Assembly (NCBI GenBank): GCA_024663395.1
Contig: JANFAH010000032.1
Coordinates: 678,971 to 742,970 of the forward strand
Length of the DNA stretch: 64,000 nucleotides
From: Pisolithus tinctorius
Lineage: Eukaryota > Basidiomycota > Agaricomycetes > Boletales > Pisolithaceae
Direction: 5' to 3'
Made by a program: the position numbers and the translations under genes. How positions within the stretch are numbered: the first letter of the stretch is position 1; each line of letters starts with the position of its first letter. Below, one piece after another: positions 1 to 12,619 of the stretch. Under the pieces are notes generated by a model. It saw only the letters and a program-made list of their open reading frames with translations, made no database searches and was not told the origin of the DNA.

Positions 1-1529
1 CCGTGAACCCCCATATACCTCACAGCAGTGTTCGGCACGGAGAGTCTGTTACCAAGATCTTTCGGAACAGGAACATGAGTTGCATCGAACGGGAGGGTAA
101 AGTGCTTGAGTTTTCGGCAATGATATAGAAGAGTGGAAACTCCTCGTAGCGTGAGACGAACTGTAGGGCACACTCTGCCAAGATACGGAAATAGGTGGAA
201 TACCTCCAAGTGTGGCCATGATTTGACCATATCTTCCAAGTCACTGTCTGCGAGTGTCAGATTACGTGGTGCCATCAGTGCAATGACCCGGAGGTGAGGG
301 AAAGCCTGGTAGAGTTCCAGCATCGGTCGCGGCCAAGCAGGAACAATTTCGTCATCGTTGTCATCGTCGTCATTGAAGTCACCACCGTCAGCGGGAACAG
401 CGCTGAGAATCCAGAGGAATTCTAGATGCTTGCACCGTGATAAAATCAGAGAAGACACCTCAGTGAGTGTTCGCGAAATGTTGAAGTCATCTCCAGATAC
501 TGTAGAGAGGGTTATCTCAGTGACTTCACTGAGGGAAGTCCGAGGAGGAGGTTTGTGCACAGTACAATGGACTCGGAGCAGATACCGAGAGTGCGAAGTT
601 GCGGGAAAAGGTTGTTGGTGGGACTTTCAGGCATCAGGCCAAGCCCATTAGGAAGATACATCCACAGCTGTCGCAATGCATTCAACTGAGCAAGACTGCC
701 CAACAATTCCCAGGTATTCACGTAACACCTAACAATCTCCAGACGGGGGAGCTCGGAGACAGCGCTGGAACACGGAAACACATCCCCGCCAGGAATTTTT
801 TCGACTCCGGTCTGGTCGGAACATGATCTCTCTATGCTTAACATGCGGACGTTCGGGTAAAGGCCTGGTATGGAAGAGATGCCGAGATAGCTGTAGATCC
901 TAGGAATGTCAGATCGGAGAGCAGACAGGTGCCATCCCACAAGAAGAGAGCAGAAAACAAGGAAGGGTTTGAACTCAGTCGCGTCGATCCTTCCCATGTC
1001 AAGAGAAGTGGACACTTCCAATGATAATGCGCGAAAGTTTGGGAAAAGATAGCTTGCATGCTGTGGGGAGGCGAGGAACCGAAACCATTCGGGAACGCCC
1101 ATCACGTAGCCATGGTCTAAAGGCACGGCGTTGAAGAACGTATGGAATCTACGGACACGGCTCGACAATCGCCGGACGGTGTTCCAGTCGTTGTCACTGA
1201 GCGCACCTAAGGTCAGGTACTGGCGCTGTTGGTCGTGTCATTCCATCTATCCAACCAACGAAGCAGCGGTAGCTCCTTACGTTGTTGCATGTATCTGTCA
1301 TGATTTTTGCAGAAGATAGATTCTGCAAGATAGGTTCCACGGCTTCCAGAGTCTCCCAGATAAGATCTGTCGCTGGCACATTGAAGGCGCGGCAGGTCCT
1401 GGCCAATGCACACAACGTCTGGCGACCTTCGGTGCATCGAAATACAAGTCTCAGAATTTCATCTACGCAGAGGCAAGAATGCATGACGACGGCAAGAAAT
1501 GAGGGATTCTGATAGGAAACTTGCGCCAC
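1..1529 (-). CDS. F-box/LRR-type protein, partial, with one frame break
   Basis: The gene reads leftwards and leaves the window at base 1. Exon 1 (about 1529-1281) encodes an F-box-like start, with DEILRLVF followed by TLCALARTCRAFNVPATDLIW, the usual layout of expanded fungal F-box proteins. An intron of about 74 bp (1280-1207, GTAAGG to TTAG) is followed by LGALSDNDWNTVRRLSSRV and then Leu-rich repeat-like sequence (LPRLEIV, LNALRQLW, FPQLRTLGI). Near base 525 the frame ends at a stop, but a neighbouring frame carries on with the same character (TSLSEVTEITLS, then LILSRCKHLEFLWI, an Asp-rich stretch and LEDMVKSWPHLEVFHLF) to the edge. This is a one-base frame break: either a sequence error or early decay. 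A second start at 1484 is possible. F-box/LRR proteins are substrate adaptors of SCF ubiquitin ligases; the substrate here is unknown. Confidence 0.6.
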
Positions 1530-2222
1530 GCCGCACTTGCAACCCTGGCATGTAGCGCCACGGCTTCCTCACAGGTCTTGACGCATCCTTACATACCTTA
1601 ACGTGGACAACGTTCCGCAACAAATGTACGTTCAACATCGTGTATGTTAATGGCCTTCAACACACCCATCAGATCTGTGTCATCTTCTTGCCATTTCCCT
1701 CACCTTGTCAAATCCACACCTCGGCCTCAAAATGGTATTCTGTACTGTGACAGTCTGGTGCATCATCAAAAGATTGTCAGCCAGAGAAAACCATTGGTCC
1801 GAAAGTGGCAATTTTCTTCAATTTTTGGTCGTTCTGCTGCATTCAAGTTTTCTCTTCCCGGGTATTTGTCCTTTATCATTCACACTGTACAGTGGGTCGC
1901 CAATGATGGCGGCCCGCTTCTTCCGAAGTCATGCCCCCGTAGTTTTCTGCCTGCATTCCTGACAGCGTGGCCCTGCACACTGGAGACCCGTTACCTTTCT
2001 GACGCTTCCCACTTTCGGAATCATTGAGAGCCTTCGGTTAATAGGCCATACAATTGTGACGGGCGATATTGTCGAGAGTGCGACATGTGGTTCCTGCAGG
2101 GCGATTCCGTGATACTCTTTACTGCCTCAGCACTTGTTGTTTCCAAAGCATTTAAAATTTCAGCATCCAAGGACACCCAACAAATTCGAGGGTAGGTGAA
2201 GCGTACATGTATATAAAACGAC

Positions 2223-3835
2223 TTATTGTCCATCATCGTTCAGTCGTGCCATTGGGGCTCGTGAAACTTCCTTGGTACATCTCCTGAAACACGCTTCCGG
2301 ACGTATTCTCCTGAATTGATGGTTTTCGTATTTGGCTGGTCTCTCAGCGATACACAAGTTGGTAGGGCTGAAGGAAGTAAGCGATCTGAGTTCTGCAGCA
2401 GAAAGCAAAGGCCAACGTACCTCGACCTCGACGTGGGGGGTCCGTACCGTTGAACAGCGGAATAGAGTAACGGGCGGATGCCGCTCCTATTGACCGCTCT
2501 ATGCACGGCTGACCTAAATATGCCGTCTTTTTTCGGGGGGCGTATCTGAGGCAGAGGAATCAACATGTACGGTCAGAACGGTAGCTCACTCGTCCATCGT
2601 GAAAGCAGGTCGCCGATACTAAGCGTAATCAGTCCAGTAATTTGTGTAAAAATTCTCTCGGTTGGCACGTACTTGATGACCAGGGTACCGGGAATTGCGT
2701 GGCATTTATCCACTTCTTCTCCGAGTTCAGGATCTGGAGGGCCTGAATGCCGGGTTCTTGCCATAAGATGGTGAAACACTGGACATTGTTTCACTCATGT
2801 ATTCGCAAAGCTGAATGCCTTGGTGAGAATCCCTACCTCGAAACTGTAAAGAGGTATGTCAGGGCATATTCAAAAATACAAGTGGGATGCTCACTCTGAG
2901 TGGGCACCGATTCCGATGATACGATCGTCTTCGGGACCTGTTTGGGGGGGATAATGGAGTCCCCGCATGATTGGGCAACGCTTGAACTGAAAACCCTAAG
3001 TGGAAACCATAAATTTGTAAGCAATGACGGCATACCTTGTCATCAAAGTACGTCTCAGGGAGATCTGATGCAAGGGCAAAGAGGCGGTACAGGTCCTTTG
3101 CAACACCAAAAGCTGCGTGGCTTGATGACGGATCTGGGTTAGACGCTCTAACAGTACGCTGTTGTAAAACGTACTAGTAATTGACGAAGGCTTCACGGAA
3201 CTCAGCGGGTTCCGAGGGCCATAGATTTTTAATAACCGTGGTATCGTCATCTGCTTTGTTGTCTTCGTCTTCCTTCGGTACCAGATCTTCCTTACCAATT
3301 ACGAAACCTTCGTACAGATCACCTCTGTTGGCTGGGTCGATGTTGGAATCTAAAAGGGGCTCGTATCCTCTGTAATGTGGGCCTTTTCTATGGTGAAGCT
3401 TATCCTGATGAGGCAAAGATCAAGGCGATGTAGCACGTTGCGCTTACCTTCATCTTCGTCTCAGTTGGTAGAGCAAAGAAAGCTTTCATGGCCGAGAGGA
3501 CCTTGTCGATTGTCTCTTCGGGTATACCATGATTCTTGACTGCAAATAGCTTGTTGGAAAATGTTTAGTGTCAAGTCAGGAGGGTCTGTTCCCACTGTAA
3601 AAGAACCCAACACTCATGCATGCCTCTCTGATCTGCTGAGCCAATGCAGCCCGTTCCTTAGGTGTCGACGCATGTCCTATATCGCTGTCTGAAAAGTGAA
3701 TCCGAGTAGCACTAGGGGCAGTAGGGGACAGCGCACATAATGGGTATAGTATCGAAAGCACTGCTCACCGAAACCATAGATTCCACCAGTGACATCTTGG
3801 GTCTCAACCGTGGGGCTTTGTCTCACATCATCCAT
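2223..3835 (-). pseudogene. 2-oxoglutarate/Fe(II)-dependent dioxygenase (isopenicillin N synthase-like), decayed
   Basis: The pieces of a family protein lie in order on the minus strand, separated by short introns. The N-terminal DIOX_N region has IDIGHASTPKERAALAQQIREACMSVGFF-type sequence (residues split across exons near 3760-3580), then KNHGIPEETIDKVLSAMKAF. RGYEPLLDSN, LFALASDLPETYFDDK, LHYPPQTGP and GIGAHS follow; the last carries the first iron-binding His. CFTILWQEPGIQALQIL and HRAVNRSG come after it, giving the second His and the RxS that binds 2-oxoglutarate. The likely first exon starts at 3835. Decay is shown by an in-frame TAG after FVNY (about 3174) and by frame shifts in KKWINAT/AIPGTLVIK (about 2695) and YSIPLFNGTD (about 2450). 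An undetected intron could explain one break but not all. The ancestral enzyme would have been a cytosolic oxidase of unknown substrate. Confidence 0.75.
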
Positions 3836-4089
3836 ATATGTATATACCGCTTAACTGATAAGAAATTGAAACCCCTTCCAGCGGAGCAAATATAACAGAC
3901 CTTGAAGTTCCGATCATATATAGGAACTGCTTATGTACAGAACATGAGAATTGGGCTGCTGATTGGTGGTGACTCGGGAGATGTTTGATATTCGTATCAA
4001 GGGTGGTAGGTGCCCAATAATTGAATATTGATGGCCTTATTTAATGCTCCTAGATCATATGCTGGAAGTCATTACTGCGAGTTCAAGTC

Positions 4090-5257
4090 TATAACACATC
4101 TCCAATGCGGTGACCCTCAGTTACTGGAGAGCCTGGCAGGGTTCCAACATAGCTTGCGTCCAAGCAGTGGGGAGTTTGATGACAGAGAAAAAAGCTGGTT
4201 CTAATCCAGAGGAATCTTAGATGCTTGCATTTCGAAGAAACATATCAAATAGTGCTTGCAAAGGATCGCCAACATCTTGGTATTCTGGGTAGTAGATATG
4301 TATCTCAGTCACTTGACTGAGGGGAGATGGCGACTCAGAGACTACCCTGGAAAACAGATCCACGGGAATTCAGACTCTCCAGTCGAAATGTGGCCCTCTT
4401 ATGCTCAACACGCGGATGTTTGGGCAGAGTGCTGGTATAGAAGGGAGGTCGAGATAGGTGTAGGGTGTTGCTGGAATGTCAAATCGGAGCGCCAGCAGCG
4501 TGGACGCAGGAGAAGGCAGAAGAAACAAATTATAGCCTGGAATTTTGTGTGAACATCGTCTGCTTTATGCCTACCACGAGAAACAGGCACTTCGAATGAT
4601 AAGGCACGAAGGTCTGGGAAGAGAAAGGAGGTGAGGAACCGTATACAGAGGCACAGCATTGAAGTACGTATGGAATGTGCGAACACGGCTTGAGAGTCGC
4701 CGGACAATTCTCCAGTCTCTGTCACTGAGTGGATGTACCATGCCTATGCAAACAAGAAGAAACAATAGTAAGCACTTACATGTGTGTTCCCCATCGCTAT
4801 AACTCTTGCTGAAGAAAGACTCTGCAAGATAGGTTCGACAGCAGGCAGAGTCCCTCAGATCAGATCAGTAGCTGGTGGACTGAGCATGCGGCAAGTTCTG
4901 GCCAACGCACACAACGACAAGCGATTTTCTGATGTGTTCAAAGACGTGATGCATGATGGTGGTAAGTAGTAAACAGCTGAAACTTGGGAACATACGTCTC
5001 ACCATGGGCTTCCTGCATCACGTCGACCCCCAACAACTAACGCAACAGCTCAACTATACATACTCCCAGACGATGGTCTTACTCGAGGGCGATCGGAAAG
5101 GAAGTCGTACGCGATGAAGCAGCTTTCGCCGGGAGCAAACATAGTCATAGTGCCAGAGAACGATAGAAGAGTAATCTACCGATATGTACCCAAATAGTAC
5201 GAGTCGCAGAGTCTCATACACGCGGAGGCGTCGAGGTATGATGGCGGTAATGAACAA
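4090..5257 (-). pseudogene. F-box/LRR gene, second degenerate copy
   Basis: This stretch repeats the order of the F-box gene at 1-1529 but is broken. Matching pieces are LCALARTCRM...PPATDLI followed by a stop where the first copy has Trp (about 4860), AVEPILQSLSSA (about 4810), HPLSDRDWRIVRRLSSRVRTFHTYF (about 4690) and LFPDLRALSFEVP (about 4600). A separate scrap near 5190-5257, RVYETLRLVLF, matches the F-box start (VDEILRLVF) but is cut off by about 280 bp of unrelated sequence. Stops and frame changes throughout leave no usable reading frame. Confidence 0.65.
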
Positions 5258-7499
5258 CTGCGAGAGCTGCCTAGTGCCTGATCAAAACCCTGAGAACCAA
5301 GAAACGTGCCAGCGAACTGAACGTTGGAGTTCAACAACCATCAACACGTCCCCTCTACACGGTCCAGACGCTCGGCGACGACTGCCACAACGGTGTCAAC
5401 AACGGAATCATATCGTCCCAGCCACGAGAAAAGTGGTTAAAATACAGGTGTTCATACACTGGTGAGTCCTTCACAGAAGACAATGATGGAGGAAAATAAA
5501 TATCCAATGTTGCGGTTATAGAATTCAGCGACAAGGCCAGCCCTGTAAAGGATTGCAAATCAGCGGTGCTTGGGTTTGTACCGTGTACGCCGACAACTGC
5601 ACCTTCGACAACAAGTTCCCCTCATGTTCCGTTCGAATTCGGTGGCGCCTTCTCAAGGGCCTGGCGTTGGGAGATTACACCTCCCGTATCCAAGGGGAGC
5701 GGGTGCCGGATGGATTTATTGGAGGTGCAGTATGGCAGCCAGTCACTGGTGGACTTAATTCGAAGCGCATGGAAGGCGAAGGATCCCCATGTGCTCGTGG
5801 AGGGTACTGTCATCGATCACGACACTTAGTCCCAGGTACGACCCCAGCACGGAAGGTACGCACGGATGACATCCGCGCCCGACGACGATTGGCGCGCTTC
5901 TGAAACCAATAGGAGATCATCCAGCTTGAGAGGACCAGGATAATAAAGCACGCTGGGAATCGGGTATGTATCACATACTACTCGGCGAATAGGAACATGC
6001 CGAACCACTCACTTATGCCAAGATGATACCTATTATCGTCTTCGGCTGCATCTCTCCAGCTCCACTAGCGGATTGCGGTGTCATGTTAGTATGATATTCA
6101 ATCGTGGTTGTTCGGTCATGGTGAGTAATGGGCTCTTATCTCAACGTTGGTAACACCGCATTCCGTAGTTTGTCGTCTTGTCTGGGTCCGGACGGGATTC
6201 ACAGCTTCTGTATTCTAATTGGTCAATCAATCTTTCCTCGGACGGAAGATACGAAGGGCTGGAAGTGGTCGGCCGGCTCATGCGTACATGGGTAAGCTTA
6301 TTGGTCGTTTCATTTATATGTCATACACGTTCTCATTGCAGTTTTATTCCGCAAAACCCTATCTACATATGTACTTTGAACATACATATCCACATCATCG
6401 GAAGGTTCACTATATCGTCGCCTCGTGTGCACTGAATTAAGCACCCTCGTGGCTATACATACAGCTTCACTAACCCTGACATAATGAACCCTTCCCCTAG
6501 AATCCCCGTTTTGTAGGGACAGCATTCTCGATGAGGCAGGGCGCACCGTTTTCTCTGTCCGCCGATGATGACATTGATGGCACTGGTAGTCCACCATTTG
6601 CGCGGTAAATTACTAGTTCATATCCTACATGATCCGGACCCAAGTGCGTGTAATGCGCAACGTATTGTACTGCGGCCATCATCACCGGCAGCTTGATTCT
6701 GTAGGCCCTCTGCGAGAAGAAAAGCTTCCAGATTGTGCGGAGTGCGCAGGTCAGCGCTACGCGGCCTACTACGTGGTAGCCGGGAACAAGCATAGAGCTT
6801 ATTGGTGATCAGTCGCGAAGGCATATCCTGCATTTCTTGACGTAGTTTGTTCCACTGCTCCCTTGGTGTCCTGTCACTAAACAGGTCCAGCAACCCGTCC
6901 ACGAATTGGGTGTCTGACACTAGTTCCGTATCAAGTGAGTGTGTGAAATAAGCAGAATTCGCCCGTTGCTCGGAATGCATCGTTCCTCGCCGGACATGTT
7001 GCCGGGAGCCTTGAGTTCTCAACACACCAAACCCCGCTTGAAAGTGCGATGCTCTGGGCAAGAATCTTTGTTCTACATCTGCTCTGGAAGGCCAAATGAG
7101 TAAGCAGTGCTGCATTTACATAAGCGATCTAGATCGATGGAACTCAGAATGATACACGCTGATACACGCCACATCCGTTTATTCGTTGGAGTCGCTACAG
7201 TAATATCAGTTTATGTAGTGCGCGTGCATACCGGGAATGCCGGTCATGAGCGGCCCGGAGGCGGTGGATACATGGAGTGAGAATACAACAGCAAGTGCAG
7301 TCTGCGGCACAACAGCAATGCGATGTCCTATTCGAAAACAAAGAGCGCAGAAGAAGGCCTGAGTAATATGGGTATCGGAGATGATGCAAGGCACTGGAAA
7401 TACAACAAGACAACGCATGGGTTTATCGTTACGCAGTTCACTCATCCACTGCCATAAACTACACCCAACCCGCGCGGATACGTCAGTCTACCAGCTGAC
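5258..7499. other. Region with no recognised gene
   Basis: Several open frames overlap here but none matches a family I know. On the plus strand 5553-5903 is open in more than one frame at once. On the minus strand 6618-7115 (165 codons) and 6497-6793 overlap in different frames. The second contains a hydrophobic, basic stretch (WKLFFSQRAYRIKLPVMMAAVQY) with the feel of a fungal multi-pass membrane protein, which could be a decayed fragment. I assign no function. Confidence 0.3.
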
Positions 7500-7743
7500 T
7501 TGCGCGGAGAAGGGGAAAGGGTATATGCCATTATTGACCACGTAGGACGGCCGGCATCGACAATTAAGTCCACAAGGTGGGTCTGTCAATATGGAAGTGC
7601 CATTGCCCGGACAGAAAGGCGCCCGTCAAGGGCGGTAAAATGGCGTCTGCCGGAACCTGTCAAGCAGCAGTTTGTGAAGTTTCCCTTTCATGAGACGGCG
7701 TTTTGACGAACTCAGGATCCAGCTAGAAGATAGCCGTATCACC

Positions 7744-8166
7744 TCATTCTACGAGTTGCGCAGACTTGATGGAGCACTTGACTCGGCGAGGCTTGCTTGG
7801 GCGGACCGTAGCTGAACGACTTTTGGTGCAGAGTACGGCAGGTGGAGCAGGACGTGGAGAATATGCCGGGGGAGGGGGTTGGATGACTGGTCTGGACCAG
7901 GGGGATGCATCTGTGTACAATGGAAGCGTGTACAAATGGAAGTGTGCTACGACGCAAGAAGAGCACGGCGCGTAGAATCGTCCAGATGAGACCAACAACT
8001 GCAACTGTAAGCGGGATCGTGTGAGAAGGTAGATGGTGTGGATAATGGGGGGGAGGGCAAGCATACTGAAGGTTCCAATCACAATAAATGTTGTTGCCCA
8101 ACTCGGGAACGTGGTTGGATGCACTGTCATCGTATGACACGCCTGTTGAGTTGTTCGTGAGTCCAT
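7744..8166 (-). CDS. Small membrane protein with a PPxY motif
   Basis: I do not recognise a family. The 140-residue product has a polar Thr-rich start, one or possibly two hydrophobic segments (about residues 23-60, FPSWATTFIVIGTF then MLALPPIIHTIYLL) and a basic Pro-rich tail containing QPPPPAYSP, a PPxY motif. PPxY is the binding site for WW domains such as those of Rsp5/Nedd4 ubiquitin ligases. The start at 8166 was chosen because the duplicated copy also starts there (MNS against MDS). Relative to that copy this one has a one-base loss and a later one-base gain that restore the frame before the hydrophobic segment. A TATA box lies about 85 bp upstream. It is the intact copy of the pair. 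A role as a membrane ubiquitin-ligase adaptor is only a guess. Confidence 0.5.
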   Translation of the reverse strand: MDSRTTQQACHTMTVHPTTFPSWATTFIVIGTFSMLALPPIIHTIYLLTRSRLQLQLLVSSGRFYAPCSSCVVAHFHLYTLPLYTDASPWSRPVIQPPPPAYSPRPAPPAVLCTKSRSATVRPSKPRRVKCSIKSAQLVE

Positions 8167-8250
8167 GGTATGGGGGGTGGACACTGTGCAGAGTAGTCTG
8201 CGTCACCCTGGCTCGAGGACTAAGTTTTATACATCTCGGCACCCCCTGGC

Positions 8251-8258
8251 TTATATAA
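8251..8258 (-). promoter_or_regulatory. TATA box of the PPxY protein gene
   Basis: The minus strand reads TATATAA about 85 bp before the start codon at 8166. The duplicated copy keeps it at 14776-14783, about 100 bp before its own start, so it has been conserved between copies. Confidence 0.5.
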
Positions 8259-8689
8259 AGGGGCGAGGAAGGGAACAAGCTTGGGAAAGTGGCTGTGCAA
8301 GGGCTACCCCTCACGCTAGCAGATTCTTTCTTTTCTGAAAAGAAACCCATGCGTATACCACATTTCGAGTGAGGTAGTTGCGTAATCGCCCAACATAACT
8401 GGTAGGTATAGTGAAGACGTAGAGAAACCTGGCAGTGGTGTAAACGAAGGAGAAATCATGCAGGGATATAACAATGAACAGGGGCGGGAGGTACCGGAAA
8501 CTGGCGCGACTTAACTGAGGCAGATCAGCGAACGTGTGATGCCGCATAAGGTTCCGCTTCGCCCCATCTCTGATCCCGCGGACTGTGGGGGCTCCGGACG
8601 TAGTGGAAGCCAGGGCGGACAAGACCTAACCACATGGACGTTTACTGCTAAACTAGTGAGCCTGCGATCTTGGACGCAGTCAACAGGGC

Positions 8690-9400
8690 CTTCGTAGCGA
8701 TCGCGTGAACATTAGATAATCTAAGACGCGTTCAGACTTAGATTATTCCCCCTGTCTCTCTCGCTGCTCGTCTTCGGCCTTCGTCGTCTGCCATCCGAGC
8801 GCTCATCGTTCTCGCACATATATCGTTATTCCTTCGTTCTCCCGCCCACCTCCCTTTCACATCTTAGCGTGTTTGGTCGGTCCTTGTGGCCTCGTTCTCG
8901 TCTCCTTCCACTCGTCCGCTCTTACACGCTCAGAAAGCCGTGCCGCATCTTTCCGCGCACTCCTTTTGCGATTCCTCTCTTCTTCCGATCACGTGACCCC
9001 GCTTTTCTTCATCCCATCGGCTTCTCTGTCACGTGACCCTCTCTAGTGCGCTCGCCGTCTCGGCACCTCGGCTCGCTCGCTCGAGTCGGCCTTGCGACAC
9101 GCGGCTTTCCCCCCCACACACTAGATCGCACTCACCTTGTGATCTACGAACTTACACTCCTATCTACATCTTTCTCTAGACTCTACCTCAGATCTCAGAT
9201 TGTTCATCCTTTATTTCAGTTCTATATCACTGTCTCTTGTGGTTCACCTAGCTACGAAGGGTCTGCATCCTCTGCACGTTATCAGATTAAACGACTTGGC
9301 AACCCGACGAGAATGACGTCAGGCCATCCAGCTCGCACAAACGACTGGGACACTACTCAAAACGTCCGAATAACTGTGCTTTATAACTTGGGACTGACTT
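8690..9400. other. Extra segment present only in the left duplicate; CT-rich
   Basis: The flanks match the right copy near 15200 and 15290, but the roughly 700 bp between have no partner there. The plus strand is strongly pyrimidine-rich from about 8740 to 9250. Near its left end ATAATCTAAG is followed 11 bases later by its reverse complement CTTAGATTAT (about 8717-8748). It may be an inserted element or a fragment of one. An open frame at 9046-9402 has no recognisable content. Confidence 0.4.
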
Positions 9401-11589
9401 AATACCATGCATACGATTGTGCTCTCAGTCGCCTCAGTGCATGCCTCCAGCCCCGCTGGTATGCTGCGCACCACTAGCGTCAGGTTGTGTGGGTCCAACC
9501 GTGCCAGCCATAGTCAGCAGCATGCTGCCGGCCGTGGGGAATGGTTCATGAAGTTGGCATGTCAGCTCGCCCAAGTCTCCTGATCCGAAGTGTCCGCCAC
9601 CCGTCTCTGCCAGTGCGTGTGGTTCAGAGTTCCACAGAGAATTCCCCTGTAGGACAGATTCAGGGTAGCCCTATAACAACGATCTCCCTAATTCGGGTTT
9701 AGTAGTGCTGCCCGCGAAATGTATTCACCTCTCTGCCCACTCGGGGAGACTGGTGGTCAAGGCGGTGCTGTTTTGGCTTGTGGGCGTCCAGTGCGAATCG
9801 TGGGACCCACAACAATTTACCACCAAGCAACGAAGAACGTGGATCAATTCACAGGGACACCAACTCCGCGTAACCAGATATGTACTCTCTGGCTTATCAA
9901 CCAAATACGTCGCATTCAGTATGTCGTGCTACAGTTGTTTTCAGATACAGTTGCCGATACCCAGCAATTATCAAGGGGATTCACAGTTGACCATCATGGC
10001 GTGCGTAAATCAGTTCAGCAAACATAGGTGGGTCATCGGGGATACCGCATCCGAGTCATGCGCACGTGAGAATCACAGTGTGATTAGTAGCAACATGCCC
10101 GAGTTCCCTGGGCGTAATTTACGGTTTCATTCCGGGAAACGTACAGCAATGCTCACTTTGACATGGTGACTCAAGTAAGAGTAAAGTCAGAAGCACGGAG
10201 GGTGTGGACGAAAGACGTGGGGATGATTCGGAGACAGTACAGTGCGGCGCCCGGCCTCAGTGAGCGTCAGGCTGTAGAAAGAGAAGTTATCGTCTCCGTC
10301 CTCAGCGCATGGGCTTCTTCTAACGGCCACAGCATTGCATTGTCGTAGCAGGCCTGCGGGTCAGCACAAAAAAGGGCCTTGATAACTATGGTCATATCAA
10401 CACATCCGTGCTTCCACCAGGCTATCTAGAAATCATAGCGCCAGATTGGTACTTGTGCGGAGCCAAATTCAGAAATCAAGTGACTGCTCGTCCGTTCATT
10501 CCCCGGCGTATTCGAATACTTTAACCGAAGCTTCTTGATATCAACGTAGCGGCCATCATAGCTTCCCTCCTCCCAAACGGGCTAAGCGCAAGGCGTGTCC
10601 ATCATGCGTTACTGTATAGAGGTTAGATGAAATTGTTGTGATAGAGAGAAACTGTGATCAACTGCCCGGGCTGAAGTCAGATCTTGTCTCGCAACGACCG
10701 GATATTCGGGACATCAGAGTTCCCACTCCGGACGTCTGTGTCAGGGTCTCATATTCCTGACAAGCCAGGGTAGAGAGATGGCATCGCAACGACGAAGGCG
10801 CAGCCCAAATTAGACAGAAGGTCTAAAAAACCAAGTGGTGATCACCAGGATTAGCATCCGGAGCGTAGGCGGTAAGTTCCCAAAACGATCGACGACATCA
10901 CCAAAGGCAGTAACACGATCCTGCTGTAGAGTTGTATCCCCTCACCTGCACTAGAGGAACGATGCAGGGTGCAAGCAAGCATTTGTTCCTGTGTCGGTCC
11001 AACCAAGCTGTGAGGTTGTCCATCTCAGCACCCTCCATCGCGTTGGTCGGGCCGCTCCTGGAAACCATTAACAATAGCATGCCCCCAATACGATCCAAGT
11101 GCGAACGAAACGTACCGGTATAAGGCACAACAGACAATGATATCATTTATCAACACCTATGTATAGTTAGTGTCTTATTATCGAGGTCTCACCGCAGTAC
11201 GAAGGAAGGGTCGGACTTCCGCCCGTTCATTGACACAAGGCAAGACTGCTTATCGAATTTACGGTAAAGATATGCTGCTCGAGCACGGCCACCCAGTCAT
11301 CGTGATAATCGAGTGTTGCGAGTCCCAGTTGGCCAGAACAGATGGAACACCGCATGCCACCACGCTCGAAGTGAGAGAGTGAGAGAGAAAACGATTCGGT
11401 CTGGGTTGGCTCCCGTAAGGGGGTACTCGAGCCGCGTTGTTCGCGTTTCCGCACTGACACTCCCCAACCATATTTGCCACAATCAGTGGGAAGAAGCGGA
11501 ACGATCCATAGTCGTACCGGAAGAGCAACAACCCCATTCTATCAACACCGTCTCCGCCGACAGTCATCGCACATGGTGTTAACCAGATT

Positions 11590-12480
11590 TCAAACGGAAG
11601 AACGTCGGACCATTCTTCCCAGAGCTCAAAGCGGGACAAGAGCCCCCTCCACATTACCCGCTGAAAAGACGGGACCGAGAGAAAAATTGATCGCTATCAA
11701 GGATCATCGCCAGACAATTTCGTCAACCCGTTCTACAAAATCGAGGGTACGCGGTATGTCTTGCAGACCCAACTTACCACGAGTGCATGGCGCAGAACCG
11801 AAATCTCCAGAAAGTAAAAGAGACAGGCGAACGTTCGTCACACTTGCGAAGGCCTATCCAGGAGTTTACGGTCATACACATATTATCACATGCAAAGAGA
11901 AAATCCCTACGGTCAATGCTAGTTTGCCTCTTCCTCAGAGAGTCGAGTGATCTCAGCGCCGAGATTGTCATCACCACCTGGCTTTGGGTCATGATTGGAA
12001 CCTCCTCCGATGGCGATCTGGAACCTATTTTCCGCTCCAATCCGCACGGCGGTTCCCCGGTACTCGTAGATCAGATGGAGAAGTAGCGTCTTTCAATTGG
12101 GCTTCGCTTCCCACCTTCTGTATCATTTTCTGTTCCGATCCTCCGAGTTTCTTCCCTTTCCCCATCCTCTTCACGACCAGCACCAGCTTTCGCAATTCGT
12201 CATACTGCCGATGAAGAGTGCGCCATTCAACTGATCGAATGAAAAAAGGCGTGATCAGAACATCGCGAAGCTGTGAGGCATTATTTGAGTGAGCTGCGTT
12301 GTCTATGTCAGGATACATATCCGTTTCTGTTCGGTCGGTAGAAGTAAAGGGAGATTAGCTGCATTCTCTACCTGTTAGTGACAGATGAGAAACTTAGAAG
12401 GCTCCATTGGGAGCGCCGTCAGCAGCATGGGCTGAGGGCGTCGGTATTGATGGAACGTCAGGGCCAGCACTTCTCGACGT
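11590..12480 (-). pseudogene. Coiled-coil protein gene, decayed left copy
   Basis: This aligns with the gene at 17579-18837. Recognisable parts are the exon 1 start region (12480-12390) and LHRQYDELRKLV followed by GKGKKLGGSEQKM near 12200. The exon corresponding to the right copy's third exon lies further left. Damage is clear. The start codon is ACG, most of exon 1 is deleted so that the text jumps from the GAGCCTTC equivalent to the intron end, and an extra G near 11650 shifts the frame. Past the shift the left copy keeps a frame (EEWSDVLPFEIWL) that the right copy has lost, so each preserves part of the ancestor. Confidence 0.65.
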
Positions 12481-12619
12481 TTCGGTCGTGCGGTGCAGAT
12501 TCGATTTCGCGAAAGTCAGTAACTAGCTAGTAGAGCGTGGGTGACTCTACACCTGATCAAACTTGTTGTGTCGGTTCAGGATCAAGAGTCACCAGCTGCA
12601 ACGTCGCTGGTTGAGCCTA

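Noticed and set aside
6497..7115. Fungal multi-pass membrane protein gene
   Set aside because: Only one hydrophobic stretch is convincing and the frame changes; left as unassigned sequence.
9046..9402. Plus-strand open frame of 118 codons near the CT-rich segment
   Set aside because: No domain, composition follows the pyrimidine-rich DNA, and the segment is missing from the duplicate.
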